A DNA stretch of 7,238 nt, from contig JAISCU010000065.1 in assembly GCA_031265345.1 (NCBI GenBank), positions 1 through 7,238 of the forward strand, in the 5' to 3' direction. Positions 1 to 5,521 of this stretch are shown here, piece by piece. The DNA is from Bifidobacteriaceae bacterium (GTDB lineage: Bacteria > Actinomycetota > Actinomycetes > Actinomycetales > WQXJ01). Under the pieces are notes generated by a model. It was given only the letters and a program-made list of their open reading frames with translations, was not told where the DNA came from and made no database searches. The first letter of the stretch is position 1, and each line of letters starts with the position of its first letter. A program made the position numbers and the translations under genes.

Positions 1-66
1 CCCCCATCTAAGCTCTTGGTTTGCACGTGGGGAGGCCTTTTCGAGTTCGCCACCAAGCGCTACTCG

Positions 67-82
67 GGTGTGCCCAGACACC
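67..82. promoter_or_regulatory. Inverted repeat upstream of the alcohol dehydrogenase gene (possible operator)
   Basis: A perfect 5-bp inverted repeat, GGTGT-N6-ACACC, lies 14 bp upstream of the AGGAGG ribosome binding site of the alcohol dehydrogenase. It could be a regulator half-site pair or a small hairpin in the leader. No convincing -10/-35 pair is visible in bases 1-107. Five-base arms are common by chance in GC-rich DNA, so this is only a candidate. Confidence 0.2.
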
Positions 83-96
83 AAACTGACCGAAAT

Positions 97-102
97 AGGA
101 GG
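97..102 (+). promoter_or_regulatory. Ribosome binding site AGGAGG fixing the GTG start of the alcohol dehydrogenase
   Basis: A perfect AGGAGG core is followed by 5 nt and then GTG at 108-110. It selects this GTG as the start. The resulting N-terminus (MRGFGMHSI) aligns with the start of T. brockii ADH as remembered (MKGFAMLSI). Confidence 0.75.
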
Positions 103-107
103 CTCTA

Positions 108-1166
108 GTGCGCGGCTTCGGCATGCACTCAATCAATGACATCGGCTGGCTGGAGAAGGACCGGCCCGTCTGTGGACCGCTGGACGCGATCATCCGTCCC
201 ACCATCATCGCGCCATGCTCTTCGGACGTGCATGTGGCGCATGGCGGCTCCGGCCCCAAGAAGGATCTGATCCTGGGGCACGAGGCGGTCGGGATAGTCG
301 AGGAAGTCGGGCCCTACGTGAGCCGCTTCAAGCCGGGCGAGTTGGTGGCGGTGCCCTGCGTGACGCCGAACTGGCTGTCGCGCGGGATTCAGAACTTCCG
401 GTCCTTCTCCCATGACCGCGGCCCGGCCGGCTCGTTCAAGTTCCTGGGCGAGAAGGACGGTGTGATGGGCGAGTACTTCCATGTCAACCAAGCGGACCCG
501 AACCTGGCGCACATCCATGAGGGCGTCGCGCCGGAGGCTGCTTTGATGACCGTGGACATGATGTCGACCGGGTTCCACGGGGTCGAACTGGCGGACGTCG
601 GGATCGGCGAGAAGGTCGTGGTGATCGGTATTGGGCCCATCGGTCTGATGGCGATCGCCGCCGCCGCGCTGCGTGGCGCCTCGCAGATCATCGCCGTCGG
701 CACGCGCCCGAACGCCGCCGAGGTGGCCCGCGAATACGGCGCCTCCATCGTCATCTCCTACAAGGACGGCCCCTTGGACGAACAGGTGATGTCGCTCACG
801 CGCGGCAAGGGCGCGCACAAAGTGATTGTCGCTGGCGGCGACACGGAGGCCTTCGCCCAGGCCATCCGCATGACCCGCCCCAACGGCGTGATCTCGAACG
901 TCAACTTCTTCGACATCAACGACAAGATCGCCATCGAGCCCCTCGACTGGGGTTTGGGCATGGCCGACAAGGACATCCGCGGCAGCTTCTGCCCCGGCGG
1001 CGGCAAACGCATCCAACGCCTCATCAACATGATCGAGTACAAGCGGATCGACCCGACCAAGATGATCTCGCACCGCTTCCACGGCATGGACGCCATCCCC
1101 GAGGCCTTCGACCTGATGGACAAGAAGTCCCCCGACCTCATCAAGCCGATCGTCTACCTGGACTGA
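108..1166 (+). CDS. NADP-type zinc-dependent secondary alcohol dehydrogenase (T. brockii ADH type)
   Basis: Medium-chain dehydrogenase/reductase of 352 residues, the same length as the NADP-dependent secondary alcohol dehydrogenases of Thermoanaerobacter and Clostridium beijerinckii. These interconvert secondary alcohols (e.g. isopropanol) and ketones in the cytoplasm, usually as tetramers. The catalytic zinc ligands are visible: Cys37 (APCSSD), His58 (LGHEAVG) and Asp150 (VDMMSTGFHG). The four-cysteine structural zinc site is absent, as in that family. The Rossmann motif G174-x-G176-x-x-G179 is intact. Gly198-Thr199-Arg200 and Tyr218 match the family's NADP(H) phosphate-binding residues (Gly-Ser-Arg, Tyr), with a conservative Ser-to-Thr change. 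The start is GTG behind AGGAGG. One frame is open from the window edge to a TAG at 106-108 that shares its G with this start, so an upstream gene may end here. The gene converges on the ABC permease across a 114-bp spacer with no clear terminator. Family is confident; the physiological substrate is unknown. Confidence 0.93.
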   Translation: MRGFGMHSINDIGWLEKDRPVCGPLDAIIRPTIIAPCSSDVHVAHGGSGPKKDLILGHEAVGIVEEVGPYVSRFKPGELVAVPCVTPNWLSRGIQNFRSFSHDRGPAGSFKFLGEKDGVMGEYFHVNQADPNLAHIHEGVAPEAALMTVDMMSTGFHGVELADVGIGEKVVVIGIGPIGLMAIAAAALRGASQIIAVGTRPNAAEVAREYGASIVISYKDGPLDEQVMSLTRGKGAHKVIVAGGDTEAFAQAIRMTRPNGVISNVNFFDINDKIAIEPLDWGLGMADKDIRGSFCPGGGKRIQRLINMIEYKRIDPTKMISHRFHGMDAIPEAFDLMDKKSPDLIKPIVYLD

Positions 1167-1280
1167 TACTCGCCGTTTTCGTTGGACGATGCCGCGCGGC
1201 CGGCCTGAGTTTGTCCGCCTGGGTCGGTCGTCGGCCGTCCGGGAACCTGCTCTTGGGTGGTCGATGTGTCCGTCCGCCTT

Positions 1281-2390
1281 TCAGGGCACACGGAGTTCGG
1301 CGACCGGTTCGCGGCGAGCGGCGGCGATGGCTGGGATAATGCTCGCAACCACGGCCACGGTAGTAGCCAGAACACCGACGCTCAGACAGTACCGAGGCCC
1401 CGGAGCCGGTTGATCGGTGGCCGCTAAAGCTCCCAGCGCGACTACGACGCCCACCACGGCCCCGCCGAGGCCGAGTAGTGCCGCTTGCAGTAGAACAAGA
1501 CCGACGACCAGTCCACGTGAGGCCCCAAGCGCGCGCCGTCTTCCGTAGTCCTTTCGACGCAGCATGACCATCGCGTAGGACAACCCGCCTGACATCACAG
1601 CCGTCGCGCTGAAGACGCCGAGTGTCAACTGGCGCCCATACCCTCCGAGTTGGTCTCGCACCGAGTCCCTCAGAGCCGTCAACGCCTGGCTCGTTTCCAC
1701 GGATACTTTCGTCACGTCTTCAGCCGCCAGCACGCTACCGATGACGGCGGTGAGCGGAGCGACCAGTTCGGACCGGGCGGCGACAACCACCAGCATCCCA
1801 ATCGTTTCGGGACCGCCAAGAGGCTCCGGTACGACCTGAAAGGGTTCGAGGAAACGCAGCGGCGTGGGGACCGAGAGCCAACCGATCACGGCGTGCTCGG
1901 CGGCACCGGTCACCGCGCGCACGGCGCCCGCAGGGACATCCATGCCGAGTTGCTCGGCGGCCGATCGCGACACGTAGGCGTGGCCGTCCGCAGGCCGCGT
2001 GGGCAGACCAAATTGGGTCCAGTCGGTGCACCAGGCTCGGCGCAACGGGACACGCGTGCCGGCGGGAATTGCGGCATTGGTGACGTCGGCTGCCGACCCG
2101 AAGGCGACCGCCCATGAGATGTCGTCAATATGGGCCAGACGGTCCAGCACCGTGACGTCCACGCCGGCACCATCGACCCGAACAACGATTGCGCGCGTAT
2201 CGGCCGCGTCGAGAGTGGCGACCACTGCGTCCCGCGCGCCAACCGCCGCCCCTTCGGTGAGCAGCACGGCACAACACATCCCGGCGATCATCGCCAACGT
2301 CAACACTGATGCGACCACCTGGTGCGCGGCGGACACGGCCGCTTCACGGACAAGCGCCGTCACGCGAACAGTGCTGATCGGCTGGCTCAC
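1281..2390 (-). CDS. FtsX/MacB-type ABC transporter permease
   Basis: Last gene of the five-gene operon. The chosen GTG start at 2390 overlaps the ATPase stop as GTGA, the usual coupled arrangement; a TTG at 2411 would add seven residues. With the GTG the protein has 369 residues. Topology is that of MacB/FtsX permeases: one membrane segment near the N-terminus (about 25-46), a large extracytoplasmic domain (about 47-252), then three membrane segments (about 254-277, 294-323, 334-357). The cytoplasmic loop after the second segment carries the typical FtsX stretch around RRKDYGRRRALGAS (278-291), and the C-terminus ends in a PAxAAARREPVxxLR-like tail. Such permeases move no substrate through a channel; they transmit ATPase motion to the extracytoplasmic domain and adaptor (family knowledge). 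Being encoded with an ATPase and an adaptor supports a tripartite MacAB-like complex. Substrate is not readable from sequence. A lone extracytoplasmic Cys121 is present. The 114 bp downstream show no T-tailed terminator. Confidence 0.88.
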   Translation of the reverse strand: MSQPISTVRVTALVREAAVSAAHQVVASVLTLAMIAGMCCAVLLTEGAAVGARDAVVATLDAADTRAIVVRVDGAGVDVTVLDRLAHIDDISWAVAFGSAADVTNAAIPAGTRVPLRRAWCTDWTQFGLPTRPADGHAYVSRSAAEQLGMDVPAGAVRAVTGAAEHAVIGWLSVPTPLRFLEPFQVVPEPLGGPETIGMLVVVAARSELVAPLTAVIGSVLAAEDVTKVSVETSQALTALRDSVRDQLGGYGRQLTLGVFSATAVMSGGLSYAMVMLRRKDYGRRRALGASRGLVVGLVLLQAALLGLGGAVVGVVVALGALAATDQPAPGPRYCLSVGVLATTVAVVASIIPAIAAARREPVAELRVP

Positions 2391-3028
2391 AGTTTCACGA
2401 TCCGCCCGCAACGGGCCGCGAGCGCGGGGTCATGGGTGACAATGACCACCGCCGCGCCCCGGGCCGCCTGTTCGCGCAACGCGTCGACTACGGTCGCGGC
2501 CGACGCGGGGTCGAGGTTCCCTGTCGGTTCATCAGCAAGGAGAATATCCGGGGCGCCTAACAAAGCCCGGCATAGCGCGATCCGCTGCGCCTGTCCGCCC
2601 GACACTTGCCCGGGCTTGGCGTGGGAACGCAGCACCACTCCGAAGCGCTCCATCAACTCCCGGGCCCGCTTCATGTGCGTCGCGCGCGGTTCACCCCGGT
2701 ACAGGGATGTCTCGAGGATGTTGTCCAACACCGTACGAGTCTGGTCCAGCGCGGCGTCCTGAAACACGAATCCGAAACGTCGGGCTCGCAAACGCGCCCG
2801 TGCGCGATCCGTCAAAGAAGTCGAATCGTCGCCGTCGATCCAGACCCGTCCGGCCTGCGGTCTGAGCATCAGCCCGAGCAAGTACAGCAAGGTTGATTTG
2901 CCGCCCCCCGACTGCCCAGTGATCGCCACCACTTCCCCCTGTTCAAAGCTGGCGGCCCAGCCATCCAATAGGGGCGCGTTCCTTTCGTAACGGAAATGAA
3001 GGCGGTCAGCGGCCAGGCGCGGCGCCAT
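2387..3028 (-). CDS. ABC transporter ATP-binding protein, MacB/LolD-like
   Basis: Nucleotide-binding subunit of 213 residues that powers the permease encoded just downstream. All motifs are intact: A-loop Tyr14 (FRYER), Walker A GQSGGGKST (38-46), Q-loop Gln90 (FVFQD), ABC signature VSGGQ (142-146), Walker B ILLADE (162-167) with catalytic Glu167, D-loop GNLD (170-173) and switch His199 (VTHD). The DEPTGNLD block and small size are typical of the MacB/LolD/FtsE group that partners FtsX-type permeases, rather than of importers. The ATG start overlaps the adaptor stop by one base (TGATG), and the gene's own TGA overlaps the permease GTG, so all three subunits are translationally coupled. The ATPase is expected at the inner face of the membrane as a dimer. 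Nothing suggests inactivation. Confidence 0.95.
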   Translation of the reverse strand: MAPRLAADRLHFRYERNAPLLDGWAASFEQGEVVAITGQSGGGKSTLLYLLGLMLRPQAGRVWIDGDDSTSLTDRARARLRARRFGFVFQDAALDQTRTVLDNILETSLYRGEPRATHMKRARELMERFGVVLRSHAKPGQVSGGQAQRIALCRALLGAPDILLADEPTGNLDPASAATVVDALREQAARGAAVVIVTHDPALAARCGRIVKL

Positions 3029-4110
3029 CAGTTCGACTGGCCTGATTGATCGCTCGCGGGCACTCGCACGCGGAGCCCGATGGGTACCCCTTCTATGACC
3101 GACATGCCGCGCGCCGAGGCGACCACTGCTACCTTGTGGACGGCGCCGTCAGAGTCAACCACCGATACCTGGCCGTTCGCCTCCGAACGTAGGGCAGCGG
3201 TCGGAGCGACCACGCCTGCCACCGTTTCCTGGATCAGCACGGTCGAAGGCAGCAGATTTTCCCCAGCAGTGTCTAGCTCGCTGCACTGCTCCCCGCACAC
3301 CGAGGCACCGTCGGGACCGATCAACTGGACCAACACGGTTTCCGGGCTTTTATCGTCCAGGACTTGCTCGCCGGCCACCGCATGCCACACCTCGTCTCGG
3401 AAGCCCACCTCAACTTTGGTGCCTGCTGGCACCTGCGACGCCTGCGACGAATTAAGTGGCAGCGTGAAGGTCGGCTCGGGCGCCAGCCCGAACACTGCTC
3501 TCTCCCCCCCGGCCAAGACCTCGCCAACCCGCACGACTTCAGTGTCAAGGACCACATTCACCGGCAACGACCCAATGAACACGATGTCACCCAACCGGAT
3601 GGCCCCATCGTCGTCAATGCCCATGCCGCGCCGCCAGGCCACGACGGCGGCCTCGGTCGCGGAGTCGAATTTCCCGTTCAACTCACCTTTGAACAGACCA
3701 AGATCGGCCAACAGACCCTGGATTTGCTTAACGTCGGCACCCGAAGCGCCCGCGCCCAAATCCCGGAAGGCAGGCGTCTCCCCGCACGCAGCCACCACTG
3801 GGCGTTGGTCTACCCAATAGAGCACGGCACCGGCCTGCACCAGGTCACCGGACGCAACATCAACCGAGGTAACAGTGCCGGCCGCGCGGTTCGCGGCCAA
3901 CGGTTCCCGGTCCCACCGAGCCACCGCATTCAGTGACAGGCCTAATGAGACTTCGCCTTCAGCCAATGCGACGTGGGTGAAGGGCCTTTCCACCAGTACC
4001 TCGCGAGGAGGAGCCAGCACTGTCACACCGGCCCAGGTCACCAATGCACCGATAGCCGCTCCTAGAAGCCCAAAGACTAATCGTGGGACCCAGCGCCGAG
4101 GTAGCTTCAC
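3028..4110 (-). CDS. Membrane-anchored efflux adaptor (MacA/HlyD-like) with a peptidoglycan-binding domain
   Basis: Adaptor of 360 residues from GTG at 4110, which lies 5 bp after the lipoprotein stop and 9 nt behind a GAAGG ribosome binding site. Starting further upstream would only add an Arg/Cys-rich tail antisense-like in composition. Order of parts: basic N-terminus (KLPRRW), one membrane anchor (about 9-31), a first beta/lipoyl-like half (about 75-102, GTVTSVDVASGDLVQAGAVL), a PG_binding_1-like domain (about 112-165, with the GADVKQIQGLLADLG and GKFDSATEAAVVAWRR signatures), and beta-barrel-like segments to the C-terminus ending in a VxGVPIGLRVRVP motif. In actinobacterial ABC loci this architecture is annotated as an efflux periplasmic adaptor or peptidoglycan-binding protein. 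The wall-binding domain sits where MacA has its helical hairpin, which suggests docking to peptidoglycan instead of an outer-membrane channel (inference). Cys109, Cys272 and Cys276 are extracytoplasmic. Confidence 0.85.
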   Translation of the reverse strand: MKLPRRWVPRLVFGLLGAAIGALVTWAGVTVLAPPREVLVERPFTHVALAEGEVSLGLSLNAVARWDREPLAANRAAGTVTSVDVASGDLVQAGAVLYWVDQRPVVAACGETPAFRDLGAGASGADVKQIQGLLADLGLFKGELNGKFDSATEAAVVAWRRGMGIDDDGAIRLGDIVFIGSLPVNVVLDTEVVRVGEVLAGGERAVFGLAPEPTFTLPLNSSQASQVPAGTKVEVGFRDEVWHAVAGEQVLDDKSPETVLVQLIGPDGASVCGEQCSELDTAGENLLPSTVLIQETVAGVVAPTAALRSEANGQVSVVDSDGAVHKVAVVASARGMSVIEGVPIGLRVRVPASDQSGQSN

Positions 4111-4115
4111 GTCAT

Positions 4116-4736
4116 CTAGCCTTCGCCGGCGGCATGGTAGGCGGCATAGTCGACCTGACCAGAGTAGATTTCCGTGACCGGGTCGTAGAAGAATGGATCG
4201 GGATCCGGGCAAGCATCCTCAATGTCCCCGTATGCCTTGCCACCATTCCTTTCCGCCTGGCGGGCCAGGAGGGTCACCGAATAGTCAGCGTTCGACTCAA
4301 GCAGGTCGCGCCACGTTTGGAAACTTGGAACCGGCTCGACCGGATAACCGTTGTCCAGAAGGCACTCCCCCGCAGCGACGACCCGCTGATGGTTCAGTTC
4401 CAGAAGAGCCGTCGAAAGCGGAACCGACGGCGGCATCACGTCCGCCGCAGAAGCAAAGCACTCCTCGTTGTCGGCATTGAACTGGTCCTGCTGTGAACTC
4501 GGGTAACCCTCAAATTGGATTTCATCGGAGCCAATGAGTTCACCCTCCCAGCCTCGCTCTTGCATGCACGCAAGTTGCGCCTGAGCGTATTCGCGCTGAC
4601 CGATGGGCTCCCAAGCCTCCTGCGCTTCAGCCATATCTGTCGGACGAGGCTGCAGCGGCTCCCCGGCCTCGGCAGCGCACGCACCGAGACCCAGGGCCAG
4701 GACAAGGGCGAAGGTTACACAGGCTTCTTGGCGCAT
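4116..4736 (-). CDS. Cysteine-rich lipoprotein of unknown function with a repeated Cys-Gly motif
   Basis: Secreted lipoprotein of 206 residues from ATG at 4736. This start gives a proper signal peptide and lipobox LGAC with Cys20 as the lipidation site; earlier in-frame starts put about 20 polar residues in front of it. A GGTGGA sits only 3 nt upstream, a weak ribosome binding site, and the start overlaps the end of the secreted-protein gene by 22 bp, so coupling is likely. The mature part has four further cysteines (57, 93, 125, 176). Two copies of a pattern C-[ML]-x(3)-G-[WY] are visible, at 57-63 (CMQERGW) and 125-131 (CLLDNGY), each followed downstream by a Cys in an acidic context (EEC at 93, EDAC at 176). 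This suggests an internally duplicated fold with two disulfides. I do not recognise the family by name. Its place between the secreted protein and the ABC adaptor suggests a role in binding, immunity or sensing of the secreted product (inference). Confidence 0.75.
   Translation of the reverse strand: MRQEACVTFALVLALGLGACAAEAGEPLQPRPTDMAEAQEAWEPIGQREYAQAQLACMQERGWEGELIGSDEIQFEGYPSSQQDQFNADNEECFASAADVMPPSVPLSTALLELNHQRVVAAGECLLDNGYPVEPVPSFQTWRDLLESNADYSVTLLARQAERNGGKAYGDIEDACPDPDPFFYDPVTEIYSGQVDYAAYHAAGEG
4120..4124 (-). promoter_or_regulatory. Ribosome binding site GAAGG for the adaptor gene
   Basis: GAAGG on the minus strand lies inside the last codons of the lipoprotein gene, 9 nt before the GTG at 4110. 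With the 5-bp gap after the lipoprotein TAG, it favours this GTG. The ATG at 4115 within the same stretch is in another frame and stops after two codons. Confidence 0.5.
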
Positions 4737-5080
4737 CCGTCCACCGGGTATCCGTCTTTCAGAACCGCAGACGCGGGACTGCTGGTCTGCACCACCCACG
4801 ACGACTTGCTCGACAGATTCGGATAGCTTGTCTTGAGGCCAAAGCCGACGAAATTCGTAGTACGGGTTGTGCCGTCATAGGTGTGCTGATGCGTCGTGAC
4901 GGTGTTCGCAGTGCCCGTTCCGAAGGTAGTGAGCCACGACTCCAGATAGACCCGCTTGTCGGACGTGCAACTCTGACTTCCCGAATACGAGATGGCCCAA
5001 GCCGGTGCCGAGTTGATTGCCAGAAGACCGAACACCGCCAGTGATGCAGCGCTCGCAGTCAAGAATTTCCGCTTGCTCAT
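4715..5080 (-). CDS. Small secreted protein of unknown family, first gene of the ABC operon
   Basis: Precursor of 121 residues with a clear Sec signal peptide: basic start (SKRK), hydrophobic core from about 6 to 21 and an AWA cleavage site after residue 29, leaving about 92 residues. The mature part is rich in Ser, Thr, Gly and aromatics, has two cysteines near its ends (Cys38 and Cys116) that could form one closing disulfide, a His-containing stretch VTTHQHTYDG (61-70), and a basic tail (CAKKPV). There is no membrane segment and no LPxTG sorting signal, so it should be released or held non-covalently. A GGGGA ribosome binding site lies 6 nt before the ATG. It is the promoter-proximal gene of an operon encoding a lipoprotein and a MacAB-like ABC system, the layout of many exported-peptide loci. 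It lacks recognisable lactococcin 972, lanthipeptide or double-glycine features. Antimicrobial, signalling or structural roles are all possible; none is shown. Confidence 0.78.
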   Translation of the reverse strand: MSKRKFLTASAASLAVFGLLAINSAPAWAISYSGSQSCTSDKRVYLESWLTTFGTGTANTVTTHQHTYDGTTRTTNFVGFGLKTSYPNLSSKSSWVVQTSSPASAVLKDGYPVDGCAKKPV

Positions 5081-5086
5081 TGAGAA

Positions 5087-5091
5087 TCCCC
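5087..5091 (-). promoter_or_regulatory. Ribosome binding site GGGGA of the secreted-protein gene
   Basis: GGGGA on the minus strand is followed by 6 nt and the ATG at 5080. This is suitable spacing and supports the start that gives an intact signal peptide. Confidence 0.5.
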
Positions 5092-5112
5092 GGTTTCTCG
5101 TGTGTCGCTATG

Positions 5113-5123
5113 TGCTCTGAGCA
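5113..5123. promoter_or_regulatory. Palindrome TGCTC-T-GAGCA overlapping the operon promoter
   Basis: A perfect 5-bp inverted repeat around a single base overlaps the proposed -10 of the secreted-protein operon and its expected transcription start. A regulator bound here would block RNA polymerase. The arms are short and the sequence matches no operator I can name. Confidence 0.25.
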
Positions 5124-5128
5124 TAACA
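5120..5128 (-). promoter_or_regulatory. Extended -10 element of the secreted-protein/ABC operon
   Basis: On the minus strand TGTTATGCT reads as an extended -10 (TGn followed by TATGCT, four of six matches to TATAAT). It would place the transcript start near 5113, giving a leader of about 30 nt with the ribosome binding site well placed. No good -35 is visible, which an extended -10 can tolerate. It is the best candidate promoter in the 180-bp divergent region. Confidence 0.35.
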
Positions 5129-5205
5129 CGGCGCGTTGTACCCCACATCCACGCCCGGTTCGCGTCGAGCGCAACCACTCGGGTAACGCTGCTTTGGAGG
5201 TATTC

Positions 5206-5223
5206 ATGACCAAGCCCGTGTAG
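5206..5223 (+). other. Five-codon mini-ORF (MTKPV) with a strong Shine-Dalgarno
   Basis: GGAGG at 5196-5200 is followed by 5 nt and ATG ACC AAG CCC GTG TAG. This is the best Shine-Dalgarno/start pair in the divergent intergenic region, yet it opens only five codons and ends 37 nt before the antitoxin start. It could be a leader peptide in a longer transcript through the toxin-antitoxin genes, or the surviving 5' end of a gene disrupted when neighbouring DNA was gained or lost. No + strand promoter for it is obvious. Confidence 0.25.
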
Positions 5224-5242
5224 CGACCCCGCTGCCAGCCAA

Positions 5243-5257
5243 TGCATGTAAAATGCA
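5243..5257. promoter_or_regulatory. Inverted repeat TGCAT-N5-ATGCA, candidate autoregulatory operator
   Basis: A perfect inverted repeat with 5-bp arms and a 5-bp spacer covers the proposed -10 and ends 3 bp before the antitoxin ATG. The same stretch also reads as two direct AATGCA repeats with an 11-bp period (5241-5246, 5252-5257), about one helical turn. Ribbon-helix-helix antitoxins bind such repeats at their own promoters, with the toxin as co-repressor (family knowledge). Confidence 0.45.
5249..5254 (+). promoter_or_regulatory. -10 element TAAAAT of a leaderless toxin-antitoxin transcript
   Basis: TAAAAT matches five of six bases of TATAAT and lies 6 nt before the antitoxin ATG, so transcription should start at or next to the A of that codon. 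There is no Shine-Dalgarno between the two, and the TAA inside this hexamer is in frame with the antitoxin, which rules out an upstream start. Leaderless transcripts are common in Actinomycetota, including for toxin-antitoxin genes. No clear -35 is seen. Confidence 0.5.
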
Positions 5258-5260
5258 ACC

Positions 5261-5521
5261 ATGACCGTTGCCCTACAGATCCGCAATGTGCCCGATGATG
5301 TCCGAGCCGTCATCGCCCGAACCGCCAAGGAGCGTGGGCAGTCACTCCAGGCCTACCTCTTGCAGATGGTCACCGATGAGGCCCGTCGTGCCAAGAATGT
5401 GGAACTCTTGCACCATTTCGACGGGCGACGCATCGACCTCAGCGGCGAGAACGACCCTGTTCGCATAATCCGCGAGGGACGCGACGGCGGCTTCGAGATC
5501 GACCGGGCCGAATTGCCGTGA
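5261..5521 (+). CDS. vapB: Ribbon-helix-helix antitoxin of a PIN toxin (VapB/FitA type)
   Basis: Antitoxin of 86 residues. The N-terminal half is a ribbon-helix-helix DNA-binding domain of the FitA/VapB type: a beta strand (about 3-9, VALQIRNVP), a first helix (about 11-25, DDVRAVIARTAKERG), the turn QSLQAYL, and a second helix (about 29-43). The C-terminal part (about 50-86) is polar and Arg/Asp-rich (FDGRRIDL, IIREGRDGG), as expected for the flexible segment that wraps the PIN toxin and occupies its active site. The start is fixed by an in-frame TAA 9 nt upstream. The stop codon overlaps the toxin GTG as GTGA, the standard antitoxin-first, coupled arrangement. It should repress its own promoter through the repeat at 5243-5257. 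Family is confident from sequence plus partner; the exact VapB subgroup is not resolved. Confidence 0.9.
   Translation: MTVALQIRNVPDDVRAVIARTAKERGQSLQAYLLQMVTDEARRAKNVELLHHFDGRRIDLSGENDPVRIIREGRDGGFEIDRAELP

Noticed and set aside
1..108. Possible C-terminus of an upstream gene (frame 1 open to TAG at 106-108)
   Set aside because: The frame is open for only 35 codons, a second frame is also open, third-position G/C is lower than in the neighbouring genes, and the product matches nothing recognisable. Not enough to call a gene.
129..1082. 317-codon open frame on the minus strand
   Set aside because: It lies antisense to the whole alcohol dehydrogenase gene. Its product is low-complexity His/Asp/Arg-rich, typical of the mirror frame of GC-rich coding DNA.
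1167..1280. Terminator between the alcohol dehydrogenase and the permease
   Set aside because: Only a self-complementary GCCGCGCGGC (1191-1200) with no loop, and a GTCCGCCT direct repeat, are visible. Neither makes a credible stem-loop terminator.
3080..3820. 246-codon open frame on the plus strand
   Set aside because: Antisense to the adaptor gene. Composition is Ser/Thr/Pro/Arg-rich with no domain, while the opposite strand has clear adaptor and peptidoglycan-binding motifs.
4111..4212. Longer adaptor starting at 4212
   Set aside because: It would overlap the lipoprotein gene by about 95 bp and put an Arg/Cys-rich stretch before the membrane anchor. GTG at 4110 has a ribosome binding site and gives a normal basic N-terminus.
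4715..5080. Lactococcin 972-type bacteriocin
   Set aside because: Size, signal peptide and ABC neighbours fit, but the transporter set differs (an adaptor is present) and the mature sequence does not resemble the remembered lactococcin 972 sequence.
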